Assembly (NCBI RefSeq): GCF_029433105.1
Contig: NZ_JARNTW010000004.1
Coordinates: 144,880-208,879 of the forward strand
Origin: Runella sp. MFBS21
GTDB taxonomy: Bacteria > Bacteroidota > Bacteroidia > Cytophagales > Spirosomataceae
DNA length: 64,000 nt
Direction of reading: 5' to 3'
The stretch's first letter is position 1; each line of letters begins with the position of its first letter. Below the pieces are notes generated by a model. It worked only from the letters and a program-made list of their open reading frames with translations, was not told the origin of the DNA and made no database searches. The translations under genes were made by a program, and so were the position numbers. This document shows positions 8,431-18,900 of the stretch, piece by piece.

Positions 8431-9804
8431 ATGAAGCATTCTTTTTGGTTTCTTCTTTTTTGTACTTTTTCAATATATGCTCAAACTCCTCCTCAAGCGA
8501 GCGAAAAAAATGAACTGAAATACCCTCTCAACCCATCAGGCTCTCATTTTTTTAAGGTTACATTTATGAACCAAACTTGGGTGCGTTATAATCAAAGCAA
8601 CCCCGGCACTACAGTGGTGGGCGAAGCATCGCCCCAAACCTTAGATTTAGGACTTCGCCGCACGCGTATGCAGATGTTTGGGCAAATTACCGACCGCGCT
8701 TTTGTATACTTTCAAATGGGAATGAACAATTTCAATTTCTTAAACGGATTTCCTGCTTTAGGGAATGCTCAAGGTGTAGCTTCCAACCGTAAAATCGGCT
8801 TTTTTATCCATGATGCTGTCGTCGAATATTCGGCTTTTGCCAACAAAGATTGGCTCAAAATAGGAGGGGGGCTTACGATTTTGAATGGTCTTTCGCGGTT
8901 TAGTCAGCCAAGCGTAACTTCTATCATGACGATGGATGTGCCAGTATTTGCGCAAGCTACCGTAGATCAGACCGACGAGTTTTCACGAAAGCTGACCTTG
9001 TATGCACGCGGGCAAGTCGGTAAGTGGGATTATCGTTTAGGCTTGACCGATCCCTTTCCTATTGGTACTAACGGAAACCCCGTTGCTGCTATTTCAACCA
9101 ACTCTTCGTTTGCCGCCAAAGGCCATCATAAGCAATATCAAGGCTATCTGATTTATAATTTCTTTGATAAAGAAACTCATCAGACGCCCTATATGACAGG
9201 TACTTATTTAGGTAAAAAGAAAATATTAAACATAGAAGGTGGGTTTATTACACAAAAAAATGCGATGTGGCGCACCGAAAACCAAGGACGCGACACCGTC
9301 TATAATGCCTTGAAACTATGGTCGATTGCGATGTATGCGGATATGCCTCTCAACAAACAAAAAGGGACAGCTATTTCGGCTTATTTAGGGTATTTTAATA
9401 CTGACTATGGTACAAATTATTTACGATTCAATGGTATCATGAACCCTGCCAATGGAACCACGTTGCCACTTTCTGGAGTATCTGGTACACAAGGAAATGC
9501 TTTCCCGATGTTTGGAACAGGGAGTGTGGTGTATGGGCAGATAGGGTATTTGTGCGCAGCAGACTTACTAGGTAAAAATGGCACACTTATGCCCTATGCA
9601 TCGGCTCAATTGGCAGATTATCAGAGATTAAATAATACGGCTGGGATTTATAGTACAGGAATCAATTGGCTACTTAAAGGTCATAATGCGAAACTGACAC
9701 TTGATTACCAAAATCGTCCCGTGTATCAAAATGCTGTAAATGGTCAGCTGAATGCTAATGGGAGAAAAGGAGCTTTGACGCTTCAGTATCAGATTTTTAT
9801 ATGA
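8431..9804 (+). CDS. Outer membrane porin (OprO/OprP-like beta-barrel)
   Basis: A 457-residue protein with a clean signal peptide (MKHSFWFLLFCTFSIYAQ, cut after A-Q). The mature part is rich in alternating aromatic and polar strands (MNQTWVRYNQ, LGLRRTRMQMFGQI, AFVYFQMGMNNF) and ends in a phenylalanine-containing final strand (LTLQYQIFI), as outer membrane barrels do. The R-R-T-R-M-x-x-x-G segment resembles phosphate-selective porin O/P proteins. The solute cannot be told from sequence. It stands alone, with its own terminator, upstream of a di-heme peroxidase gene. Confidence 0.75.
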   Translation: MKHSFWFLLFCTFSIYAQTPPQASEKNELKYPLNPSGSHFFKVTFMNQTWVRYNQSNPGTTVVGEASPQTLDLGLRRTRMQMFGQITDRAFVYFQMGMNNFNFLNGFPALGNAQGVASNRKIGFFIHDAVVEYSAFANKDWLKIGGGLTILNGLSRFSQPSVTSIMTMDVPVFAQATVDQTDEFSRKLTLYARGQVGKWDYRLGLTDPFPIGTNGNPVAAISTNSSFAAKGHHKQYQGYLIYNFFDKETHQTPYMTGTYLGKKKILNIEGGFITQKNAMWRTENQGRDTVYNALKLWSIAMYADMPLNKQKGTAISAYLGYFNTDYGTNYLRFNGIMNPANGTTLPLSGVSGTQGNAFPMFGTGSVVYGQIGYLCAADLLGKNGTLMPYASAQLADYQRLNNTAGIYSTGINWLLKGHNAKLTLDYQNRPVYQNAVNGQLNANGRKGALTLQYQIFI

Positions 9805-9829
9805 AAATTGTGTGGTTTTCAATGTATAC

Positions 9830-9858
9830 CAAAAGCTTCCTTTGTTAGGGAGCTTTTG
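9830..9858 (+). terminator. Terminator after the porin gene
   Basis: AAAAGCTTCC pairs with GGGAGCTTTT (one G-U) around TTTGTTA, followed by GTGTTTTAAT. The U-tract is short. Confidence 0.6.
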
Positions 9859-9989
9859 TGTTTTAATAAAATTTAAAAAACATTAAACTGTCATTAAACC
9901 TGACCAAAATCATCTCTAATCGACATAAGATGGCTAGATTTTTGTTTATAAAAAAGTAGTTTTTATCGTATATAATTACCCTAACTACT

Positions 9990-11363
9990 ATGGCTCAACA
10001 AAATTTTACTAAGCTAGCAATAGGTGTTGTATTAATAATAAGTTCTGGGGCTTGTAATCCGAATGCCAACGAGCCTGTTCAAGAAGGAGTTGATAGAGAG
10101 CTTGAGAAGGTACTTACTGCAGCATCTTCAGGGAAAGGGAAAGAGTTTTATATTTTGCCCGCTAGTACTGATTTCAATAAAATTCCTCAAGACCCTAAAA
10201 ACCCCATTATTGCCGATAAGGTAGAGCTAGGCAAACTTCTATTTCATGAGACAGGTCTTGGAATGACGCCTCAAAAAGTATCAGGGTACCAAACTTATTC
10301 ATGTGCTACTTGTCATCATTCCAAAGCAGGGTTTCAGGCGTGCGTGCCGCAAGGTATGGGCGATGGAGGCACAGGTTTTGGGTTGAGTGGAGAGGCTCGT
10401 ACGATTAAGCCTGATTACAAACCTAATGAAGTAGATGTACAGCCTATTCGTACACCTTCGGCGATGAATGCGGCCTATCAACCTAATATGTTGTGGAATG
10501 GCCAGTTTGGCGCTACTCATTTCAACGAAAATACGCAAGCTGCTTGGACTAAAGGGACGCCCAAAGAAAATAATAAACTTGGGTTTCAGGGCATCGAAAC
10601 GCAGGCTATTGCGGGTCAAGGGGTACATCGGTTAGGGTTTAATCCTAATTTTTTCTTCAATCGACCGCTCTATCGAGATTTATATGCAAAGTCGTTTGAC
10701 CTAAAAACGTTGAATGACCCCGCACAATCAGTCATCAACGTAGGGCTGGCGATTGCTGCTTACGAACGGACCTTATTGTCCAATGAGGCAGCTTTTCAGC
10801 GCTGGTTGAAAGGCGAATATAGCGCTTTGAGCGAGAGCCAAAAGCAAGGGGCAATTTTATTTTTTGGGAAAGCAGGTTGTTATCAATGTCACAATGGTCC
10901 CTCTCTTGCCAATATGGAATTTTACGCACTTGGTATGTCAAATCTTACCGAAGGAACCTATGGGGCAAATGTAGTCGTAAATGCAGGCAGCGAAAAAGCT
11001 GAGCACAAAGGAAGAGGAGGCTTTACAGGCAAGGCTTCCGATATGCACAAGTTTAAAGTTCCTCAACTTTATAATTTAAAAGATTCACCTTTTTATGGAC
11101 ATGGAGCTTCATTTACAACCATAGAGTCGGTGATTACCTATAAAAATGCGGCAGTACCTCAAAACAAAAGCGTGCCTTCGTCGCAACTAGCCAAGGAGTT
11201 TAAGCCTCTTCAACTAACGCAGGAGGAAATACAGCATTTGACTTCTTTTATCAAAGAAGGACTCTATGACCCAAATCTTAAAAGATATGTACCTCAAGCT
11301 TTGCCTTCGGGACTTGGCTTTCCTAACAATGATACGCAAAGCCGTAAAGATTTAGGTTTTTAG
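9990..11363 (+). CDS. Di-heme cytochrome c peroxidase lipoprotein (CcpA/MauG family)
   Basis: A 457-residue exported lipoprotein; the signal ends in S-S-G-A-C22. Two heme c sites are present, C105-A-T-C-H109 in YSCATCHHSKAGF and C297-Y-Q-C-H301, each at the start of a cytochrome c-like half. This is the layout of bacterial cytochrome c peroxidases and MauG-like enzymes, which reduce H2O2 or oxidise a protein or metal partner in the periplasm. DKVELGKLLFHE and KVPQLYNLKDSPFYGHGASF are family blocks. The protein is longer than the classical enzyme by about 100 residues, so a MauG-like role is possible. It lies 185 nt after the porin. Confidence 0.88.
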   Translation: MAQQNFTKLAIGVVLIISSGACNPNANEPVQEGVDRELEKVLTAASSGKGKEFYILPASTDFNKIPQDPKNPIIADKVELGKLLFHETGLGMTPQKVSGYQTYSCATCHHSKAGFQACVPQGMGDGGTGFGLSGEARTIKPDYKPNEVDVQPIRTPSAMNAAYQPNMLWNGQFGATHFNENTQAAWTKGTPKENNKLGFQGIETQAIAGQGVHRLGFNPNFFFNRPLYRDLYAKSFDLKTLNDPAQSVINVGLAIAAYERTLLSNEAAFQRWLKGEYSALSESQKQGAILFFGKAGCYQCHNGPSLANMEFYALGMSNLTEGTYGANVVVNAGSEKAEHKGRGGFTGKASDMHKFKVPQLYNLKDSPFYGHGASFTTIESVITYKNAAVPQNKSVPSSQLAKEFKPLQLTQEEIQHLTSFIKEGLYDPNLKRYVPQALPSGLGFPNNDTQSRKDLGF

Positions 11364-11470
11364 ATGTTGTATTTTTTTGTAAAAAAATTGGTTTATTTGT
11401 TGACAAGAAATGTGAGGCATTAAAACCACTTTGAGCCTCCTTAATGTTTATAAAAAAATAAAATACATCA

Positions 11471-11842
11471 ATGAAAAAAATCCTTTTAAGTTTTCTGTTA
11501 GCAAGTACGGGGTTGATTTATGAAGCCGCAGCGCAGTCGGTAGCGGCATCTGTATTAGTGACCGACAGCCCTCGACTAGAGGAGTTTGTGGGAAATTTTA
11601 AGTTTGAAGACCTTCCTTTTGAATATATCGAATTTAGCATCAAAGAAGGAAACCTGTACGTCAAAGCAGGAGACAGAGAAGGTCCTTTAAAGCCTATTAA
11701 AGATACAATAGATAGATTTGAAAATGCCGATAATATGGCTAAGTTTTCTTTTTTGCGCAATGAAGAAAAACAAATTGTCAAAGTAGTTTTGGACTACGAC
11801 GGTAGTGTATTTGAAGGTAAAAAAGATGCCTCAAAAAAATGA
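11471..11842 (+). CDS. Small exported protein, DUF3471-like
   Basis: A 123-residue protein with a signal peptide (MKKILLSFLLASTGLIYEAAAQ). The mature 100 residues contain LEEFVGNFKF...EYIEFSIKEGNLYVKAGDREGPLKPI, a small beta-domain resembling the DUF3471/lipocalin-like tails found behind serine hydrolases. It ends in a lysine-rich tail. No catalytic residues are apparent; a periplasmic binding or accessory role is only a guess. It has its own terminator. Confidence 0.6.
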   Translation: MKKILLSFLLASTGLIYEAAAQSVAASVLVTDSPRLEEFVGNFKFEDLPFEYIEFSIKEGNLYVKAGDREGPLKPIKDTIDRFENADNMAKFSFLRNEEKQIVKVVLDYDGSVFEGKKDASKK

Positions 11843-11914
11843 GTAGAGCTAATCTTTGCTAGATAAATTAAGGCTAGACCTTCTATAAGCATAAACATTG
11901 AAATTAGATTTTGA

Positions 11915-11945
11915 AAAAGGCTCTTGAAAAAGAGTCTTTTTTATT
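11915..11945 (+). terminator. Terminator after the small exported protein
   Basis: AAAAGGCTCTT and AAGAGTCTTTT form an 11-bp stem (one G-U) closed by a GAAA tetraloop, followed by TTTTTTA. Confidence 0.85.
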
Positions 11946-12007
11946 GGATTTAGAAAGCGTATAAATCACCCGAAATCTTCTTTGAAGAAGAAACTTCTTT
12001 TAGATGT

Positions 12008-12745
12008 ATGAAAGTTTCTTTTCTTCACAAATTCCTTTGGGGTTCTTTGCTTATGGGAATCCTTGCCATTTTGGGGGCTTGTCACCGAAACGCACCATTG
12101 ACCTATCAACCTATTGCCGAGCCTTTTGTACTTGACTATGCACCTAATCGCTTTGAGGCCGAAATCCAAAAGTACGAAAAAGAGGATGCTACCAATGGCA
12201 TAAAAAAAGACGGTATTTTGTTTTATGGAAGTTCAAGCTGGCGGCTTTGGAAAGATATCCAAACCGACCTTGCTCCCCTTCCTATTTTAAATCGGGGTTT
12301 TGGAGGTTCTACCATTCCTGAACTTATTCATTATATAGACCGAATGGTGTATCCCTATGAGCCAAAGCTCATTGTGGTATATGGCGGGGAAAACGACTTA
12401 ACTGGAAAAAAATATAAATCTCCCGAACAAATGTTTGATTCTTATCGGGAGTTTGTATCACTTGTACAAAAGCGTTTGCCTCAGACTCATATTTGTTTTG
12501 TCTCCATGAAACTCTCTCCTTCGCGGCGTCAACATTGGCCTACTGTAAAAGCCGGAAATGCCATGGTAAAATCAATGAGTACAGGGAAACGATTATCTTA
12601 TGTAGATATTAATCCTGTGCTTTTCAATGCCAACGGAACGGTAAAAAGCGAACTTTATACCAAAGATAGCTTACATATCAATCCCCAAGGATATCGCGAA
12701 TATGCCAAAGTACTTGTGCCAGTCTTAAAGAAAAAATACAAGTAA
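12008..12745 (+). CDS. SGNH/GDSL-type hydrolase lipoprotein
   Basis: A 245-residue exported lipoprotein with lipobox I-L-G-A-C25. SGNH blocks are in order: block I around G74-S-S76-S (FYGSSSWRLW) with the serine nucleophile, block II NRGFGGSTI with its glycine, block III YGGENDL with the asparagine, and block V DSLHINPQGY with the D-x-x-H catalytic pair. Such enzymes are esterases that often deacetylate polysaccharides or lipids; the substrate is not visible. It is 4 nt upstream of the serine hydrolase gene, so the two are almost certainly co-transcribed. Confidence 0.87.
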   Translation: MKVSFLHKFLWGSLLMGILAILGACHRNAPLTYQPIAEPFVLDYAPNRFEAEIQKYEKEDATNGIKKDGILFYGSSSWRLWKDIQTDLAPLPILNRGFGGSTIPELIHYIDRMVYPYEPKLIVVYGGENDLTGKKYKSPEQMFDSYREFVSLVQKRLPQTHICFVSMKLSPSRRQHWPTVKAGNAMVKSMSTGKRLSYVDINPVLFNANGTVKSELYTKDSLHINPQGYREYAKVLVPVLKKKYK

Positions 12746-12749
12746 ACAG

Positions 12750-14342
12750 ATGCAAACAACTCGTCGCCAATTTATCCAGCAGTTAGGAATGACCAGTGCC
12801 GCTTTAGCACTATCTACTGCTTTTTCTTTGGATGGGTATTCTAAAGTCAAGGTGAGCCTGCCTCGAAGTGTGCCGGAGCTACAACGGGTTGACTCGGCGG
12901 GTATCCTTGCTTTTTTGGAGGCCATTGTCCAAAGCAAACACGAATTTCACAGTCTTATGATAGTAAGGCACGGGCAAGTAGTGGCCGAAGGATGGTGGGC
13001 TCCGTATCGGGCAGATTTACGGCATACGATGTATTCGATGAGCAAAAGTTTCACTTCTACTGCGGTAGGTTTGGCTATAGCAGAAGGAAAACTCAAAACG
13101 TCTGATTTGGTTGTTTCGTTTTTTCCAGAGGATTTGCCCCCCAAAGTAAGTGACCATTTAGCGGCACTCACCATCAAAGATTTGCTTACGATGTCGGTAG
13201 GGCATGCTGTTGACCCCACAGGCCAGGGGATTAGAGATGAAGAAAATTGGGTAAAAATGTTTTTAGCTTTGCCCATTCCTAACCAACCCGGAAGTACGTT
13301 TTTGTACAATAGTATGGCTACTTATATGTGCTCAGCAATTGTACAAAAAGTAACAGGCCAGAAGCTAATCGACTATCTCAAGCCTCGTTTGTTTGAACCA
13401 TTGGGAATAGAGGGGGCCGACTGGGAAGAAGATTTCAAGGGAATCAATACCGGTGGCTGGGGCCTAAGAGTACGCACAGAAGATTTGGCGAAGTTTGGGC
13501 AGCTTTATTTACAGAAAGGCGTATGGAACGGCAAACAGCTTATCCCGAAAGCATGGGTAGAAGAGGCTACGTCGTTTCATATTCAGCAGCCTTCGCCTGC
13601 CAAACCTACACGGTCCAAGGAAGATAATGATTGGCTGCAGGGGTATGGCTATCAGTTTTGGCGCTGTCGCCACAATGCTTACCGTGGTGATGGAGCTTAT
13701 GGGCAATATACAATTGTAATGCCCGACCAAGATGCGGTGATTGCGATTACAAGCGAAACTCCCGATATGCAAGGAATATTGGATTTGGTGTGGAGACATT
13801 TATTGCCTGCGATGAAGTCCCAGCCTCTTCCTGCCAACCCAGCTTCTACTAAACTACTAAAACAACAGATGAGTACTTTGGCGCTTAGTACTCCTAAGGG
13901 GAAAGTATTACGTGTCAATGCCGCCAAAGTATCAGGTCAGTCATTTCGGATGGAATCTAATCCCCAAAATATAGAGAGTGTATCATTGGCCTATCGAGAG
14001 GGAGATACTTATGAGTGGATAATGAAAGATGCAAAAGGTACTCATAAGATTGTCTGTGGTATTGGAAAATGGGCTTTTGGAGAAACGAATCTTCCGCGTC
14101 CTAATTTGGTTCCTTCTCAGAAAATAAGAGGAGAAAAAATCGCCAAAATAGCCGCTAGTGGGGTATGGAATGATCCTCAAACCTTTGAAATCACGATAAG
14201 GTATTATGAGTCACCACATCGAGATTATGTGATATGTTATTTTGAGGATGATAAAATTCGAGTCAGTTTTGACAATAGCATCAATCGAATGTCGGGAGCG
14301 AAAGACAAACGATTGCCTATTGAAGGCAAACGGATTGTTTGA
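12750..14342 (+). CDS. Tat-exported beta-lactamase-family serine hydrolase
   Basis: A 530-residue protein. The N-terminus TTRRQFIQQLG followed by a mild hydrophobic stretch is a twin-arginine signal. The class C beta-lactamase/esterase fold covers about residues 45-370, with S96-x-x-K99 in YSMSKSF, Y186-N-S in FLYNSMATY and the block GWGLRVRTEDLAKFGQLYL. About 150 extra residues form a C-terminal beta-rich domain. Family members hydrolyse esters, D-amino-acid peptides or beta-lactams; sequence does not decide. Start ATG 12750, 4 nt after the SGNH gene stop. The pair faces the SusCD genes across a shared terminator. Confidence 0.85.
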   Translation: MQTTRRQFIQQLGMTSAALALSTAFSLDGYSKVKVSLPRSVPELQRVDSAGILAFLEAIVQSKHEFHSLMIVRHGQVVAEGWWAPYRADLRHTMYSMSKSFTSTAVGLAIAEGKLKTSDLVVSFFPEDLPPKVSDHLAALTIKDLLTMSVGHAVDPTGQGIRDEENWVKMFLALPIPNQPGSTFLYNSMATYMCSAIVQKVTGQKLIDYLKPRLFEPLGIEGADWEEDFKGINTGGWGLRVRTEDLAKFGQLYLQKGVWNGKQLIPKAWVEEATSFHIQQPSPAKPTRSKEDNDWLQGYGYQFWRCRHNAYRGDGAYGQYTIVMPDQDAVIAITSETPDMQGILDLVWRHLLPAMKSQPLPANPASTKLLKQQMSTLALSTPKGKVLRVNAAKVSGQSFRMESNPQNIESVSLAYREGDTYEWIMKDAKGTHKIVCGIGKWAFGETNLPRPNLVPSQKIRGEKIAKIAASGVWNDPQTFEITIRYYESPHRDYVICYFEDDKIRVSFDNSINRMSGAKDKRLPIEGKRIV

Positions 14343-14354
14343 TATGAAAAATTA

Positions 14355-14383
14355 AAACGGCAGCTCAATTTGAGCTGCCGTTT
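14355..14383. terminator. Bidirectional terminator between the hydrolase and susD-like gene
   Basis: AAACGGCAGCTCA and TGAGCTGCCGTTT are perfect 13-bp arms around ATT, flanked by A and T tracts that serve both strands. Confidence 0.85.
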
Positions 14384-14412
14384 GTATAAATATACTGTCC
14401 AATAAATAAAGC

Positions 14413-15894
14413 TTAAAGAGGGTTTTGGACTATGGCTTTGTTGGCATCAAGTTCTCTTCTTGGAAGTAAGAATTCCCACTGAACATCACCTGGAGGTACA
14501 TCAAAAAGTACTGTGATAGAGGCAATATGATTGGCACCGTTACGATTGAGGGGTTGATTAAGTCTTTTCAAGTCTAAGAATCTAAATCCTTCACCCCAAA
14601 GTTCAATGCGGCGATTGAAGTAAATCTCTTCTAGTAAGGCTGCACCTGTTTTGGTCGAAAGTTTGTAAGCGGCATCTCTTTTGCTTTCTAAGTCAAACAG
14701 TGCCTTTGCAGCTCCAGCATCATCACCTAATTTTGCTTTTGCTTCTGCTTCAATCAAATACATTTCTGCTGCTCTCATGTATGGTACATCTCCCATAGCA
14801 CTGGTCGAAGGCGTACCAGGAAGTCGGAATTTTTGATTGAGATACGGTACTCGTACTCCTCCTGGAGGTACTACCGAATTGGCAGCGGTGGGAGCTTTTA
14901 CCCACATTTTAGACCGTATGTCAGTGGTTGGGATTTTGTCATAAAGCAAGCTATTGATTACCTTAGGATAGGTTCTGATTACGGTCGAGTTGTAGTTGCA
15001 AGAGATATATGAGTGATATCCTCCAAAAAACTCTGATTGATCTTCGAGGTGGTCAAAGCCCCACATCCATTCTGGATTGGTGATGTCAGCAAAACCGTCT
15101 TGGTATTGTGTCTCAGACATTAATGCAAATCCAGTACGTGCTTCGGCAGCATATTTGGCGGCATCAGCCCAGTTTTGTTGGGTAAGCGCTACTCTCGCCA
15201 AAATCCCCTTTGTCACTTCTAGATTGATATGCGATTTGAAAGCGCGCGTAGTTTTGAGCAAAGAAGCGGCTTGTTGTAAATCTTTATTGATTTGAGTATA
15301 TACTTCCTCTACGGTATTTCGAGCAAGACCTTCTGTAGTGGGAGTAAGTACCAAAGGAATGCCTAGTTGACTATTGGGTTTAGCCGAGGCGTCGTATCTT
15401 TTGCCATAAAGCTGGACCAAATTGAAGTAAGACCAAGCCCGTAGTGCAAGTGCTTCTCCTTTGACTTGGTCTCTTTCTGCTTGAGGACCTACAGCATTGT
15501 CAATATTGGCAATAGCGATATTGGCATTTCCAATCACACGATAGTATAACTCATAAGGGAAACGAGCCATATTGTTTGTTTCTGAGCGGTGAGCTGTCCA
15601 GCGGGTTTCACCTACGTGCCAGCTAGCGGCGGTAGTTCCGATGATAAGATCTTCCCCCATATGGTCTAAGATAATCATCATAGCAGGATGCCCTGAATGT
15701 CCCTGAGAGCTTAAGTATCTCAAAATGAGTGCTCTATAAATTCCATTAATCGCAGCAGTAGCGTTTTTGGTCGTGGCATAAGCCGAAGCCGCATCTACAC
15801 TGGCCGTAGGAGCAGTATCAAGAAAAGTCTTTTCGCAAGATGTAGCTATTGTGCATACAACAGCTAGTAATATGACAATGAATTTATTTTTCAT
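14413..15894 (-). CDS. SusD/RagB-family nutrient-binding outer membrane lipoprotein
   Basis: A 493-residue lipoprotein with lipobox A-T-S-C20 followed by EKTFLDTAPTASV, the typical SusD start. The TPR-like core is seen in EALALRAWSYFNLVQLYGKRY and in VPYMRAAEMYLIEAEAKAKLGD. The C-terminal block LLEEIYFNRRIELWGEGFRFLDLKRL is the hallmark of the family. SusD proteins cap the SusC barrel at the cell surface and bind the glycan or peptide ligand. It lies 12 nt downstream of the susC-like gene, so they form one operon. No glycoside hydrolase, peptidase or regulator is next to the pair, so the substrate is unknown. Confidence 0.95.
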   Translation of the reverse strand: MKNKFIVILLAVVCTIATSCEKTFLDTAPTASVDAASAYATTKNATAAINGIYRALILRYLSSQGHSGHPAMMIILDHMGEDLIIGTTAASWHVGETRWTAHRSETNNMARFPYELYYRVIGNANIAIANIDNAVGPQAERDQVKGEALALRAWSYFNLVQLYGKRYDASAKPNSQLGIPLVLTPTTEGLARNTVEEVYTQINKDLQQAASLLKTTRAFKSHINLEVTKGILARVALTQQNWADAAKYAAEARTGFALMSETQYQDGFADITNPEWMWGFDHLEDQSEFFGGYHSYISCNYNSTVIRTYPKVINSLLYDKIPTTDIRSKMWVKAPTAANSVVPPGGVRVPYLNQKFRLPGTPSTSAMGDVPYMRAAEMYLIEAEAKAKLGDDAGAAKALFDLESKRDAAYKLSTKTGAALLEEIYFNRRIELWGEGFRFLDLKRLNQPLNRNGANHIASITVLFDVPPGDVQWEFLLPRRELDANKAIVQNPL

Positions 15895-15906
15895 ATTTCT
15901 TAAATT

Positions 15907-18900
15907 TTAGATTGAAAGCGAAATACCCATTACCAAAGATTTGGCCGAACTATAGACGTTACCAGTAGTCCCTGCAAAATTTTGCTGAACATTCATTCCA
16001 CTTCTTTTTGATTTTATGAAGAAGTTTTCACCACTTACAAATACCTGAGCATTGCCTAAGTATAGCTTTTGAGCAATAAGTTTAGGGAGCGTATAAGAAA
16101 GCGTAACGGAGCGTATATTGATATAGCTTCCGTCGATGAGCCAGCGGTCAGAAGCAGCATCAAAATCAGTAGTACGACCCGCGTCCATTCTTGGTACATC
16201 TGTGATGTCGCCAGGTTTTTGCCATCTTTTTAAGATGTCGACATGTTTGGCATTGTGGTAACCAGCACCCATCAAACTAGCATAGGCACCGTCGTAGATT
16301 TTACCCCCAATTTGATATACTACCAGTGCTGACAAAGTGATGCCTTTGTAGCTGAATGAGTTTGTAAAACCGCCCGTAAGCTTAGGAATAGCTGAACCAT
16401 TGTAATGGAAGCGGGCATTGTTGACATTGGTAGTGACAGTATCGCCTTTTTCGGTGATAGTAGAGTTGGCAGGAACATAGCTAGCAGCTCTATATAAAGC
16501 TTCCCCTGTGGTGGAACTAACACCCATAAATTCTCTTAGCCAAAACTCGTAAATTGAGCTACCTTCTTTAAGTTTTCTAGTACCATCGATGAGTTCTTTA
16601 TTCTCATCAGGCATTTTGGTGATTTTGTTTTTGTAAGAAGTTGCATTGAGATCCAAGCGCCAAGTAAAGTCTTTGGTTCTAACGGGTTCAAAACCCAACT
16701 CTACTTCAATACCTCTGTTGTACATCGTACCGATATTGCGAGTTACAGTAGTGATACCAGTTGACAAAGGCAAAGGAACATCAAAAATCAAATTAGAAGA
16801 TTGACGGTCGAAGTATTCGACAGTTCCCGTAACACGGTTTTTGAAGAGACCAAATTCAAGGGCTATATCAAAAGCATTGCTTGATTCCCACTCAAGGGCG
16901 GTATTTCCTAGACTAGACTGCAAAATACCCGCTTCGGTAGCATTGTTACGGCCTAGTTCGTAAAGTGGCTGCCAAGCATAGTTGCTGATATCGCCGTCGT
17001 TTCCTGTTTGCCCATACGAGCCTCTGAGTTTTAAGGCACTGATTTGGGGAATTGATTTTAAGAAACTTTCTTGAGCTATTCTCCAAGCACCACTAACAGA
17101 ATAGAAGGTACCCCAGCGTACATCTTTATAAAACTTGCTAGAACCATCTCTCCGTGCTGAAAGCGACAAGAAGTATTTTTGGTCGTAGTCATAGTTAATT
17201 CTTGAGAAATATCCCTCAACTCTGCGACGGTTGAGTTGTGAAGTAAGGTTGGTAGTAGTAGTGAAGTTGACAAGCTCATAGTTGCCATCCAAAATCTGTT
17301 GAGAACGAGAACCTTCGAGGTTGTTGCTCATTTGGTTGTAGCTTTCATGTCCTACTAGGGCTTCTATTCCGTGGCTACCAAATGTTTTGGTGTAATTGAG
17401 GAGTTGAGAAATGTTGTAGCTAGCTAGGTATTCAAATTCGTGGGTAGCTCTACCAGCAGGAGCGCCGTCTCCGATTTCGGGGTTTCCGAAAGTGACGTTG
17501 TTGCGGTTAGTGATATCTGCACCCACATTGGCCGTGAACTTAAAGTTTTTCAAGAAACTAATCTCAGCAAAACCACGCCCTCCAAATACATTGCGGCGGA
17601 AGTAGTTTTGGTTAAGAAGTGTTTCTGAAATAATATGGCGACCACCGTATTGAGGTCTGTTTGGCAATCCCAATGCGCTTAAGTTACCATAATCCCAGCG
17701 TCTATTCCCATTTTCAAGCATTAAGAAAGAACTAGGATTGGCAGGGTCATAAGCATAAATAGGATAGATAGGGGCAATACCTCTTGAAAAGAAAAATGGG
17801 TTGACAAAAGAAGTTCCTCCGTTGGCAGGGGCATCAGATTGGTTTGAGTTTGAAATAGTAGCCGTAATGTTAGCTCCTGTTCTAAACCAAGGTTTCATTT
17901 GGCTATTCACATTCAAACGGGCCGTATAGCGTTCCAAATCAGAACGAATAAGGAATCCCCTGTCGTTTAAGTATGATAGCGAAACAAAGTAGTCAGTATT
18001 GTTGTTTGAACCCGAGAAGTTGAGGTTTAACTCATCCCTGTTACCTTGACGCATGATGGGTTTTTCCCAGTTGAGATCATCGGGGCTATAAAGCATTGTG
18101 GCACTTGAATTGAACACCCCGTCGGTATTTACAAGCTGATTGAACGGAACATTATAAACATTATAACCTACAATGGCTCCCAAACCACTCGTAGCATTGG
18201 CATTGGCAGTTGCCATCGGAACAGGGCTTGTAGCGCGATAAGCAAAGTTGTTACGGTTTGCTTCCCACATCAATACATAGTAATCGGCAGGACCTACACG
18301 GTCATATTCTGGTAAAGCTCTTGTGTTAAGACCTTTAGTGTATTTGATGTTGATGCTGCTAGCTCCTTTTTGTCCTTTTTTGGTCGTAATCATTACTACA
18401 CCATTGGCAGCACGTGCTCCATACAAAGCAGTAGATGCTGCATCTTTGAGTACCGTAATGCTCTCAATGTCGCTAGTACTGATGTTGGCAATGTCGGCAC
18501 TATAAGGGATCCCATCTACTACATAAAGGGGAGAATTGGAAGAAGAAATAGATCCAAAACCTCTAATGCGAATCTCAGGTGCAGAACCAGGCTGACCGCT
18601 GCCGGCGGTTGTTTGTACCCCAGAAGTAGCTCCAGCAAGCGCTTGCCCAAGGTTGGTGACAGGACGAGGAGCAAGGCTGCTAGCGTCGATTTTGGCCGCC
18701 GAACCTGTAAACGAAGCTTTCTTCGCAGTACCAAAAGTAGTGATGACAACCTCTTCTAGATTTGCTGCATCAGGAACTAGACTTACATTGAGGGTAGTTT
18801 GATTCCCCACTACAAATTCTTGAGCTACAAAGCCTACATAACTGATTAGTAAGCGTGAATTTGCAGGAGCGCTAATCCGAAAGTTTCCTTCAGCATCTGT

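Noticed and set aside
12750..14342. True class C beta-lactamase
   Set aside because: The extra C-terminal domain, Tat signal and operon with an SGNH esterase make a general esterase or peptidase more likely; resistance cannot be inferred.
18370..18759. Plus-strand open frame of 129 codons inside the susC-like gene
   Set aside because: It is antisense to the conserved plug domain, and its arginine/serine-rich product has no recognisable motif.
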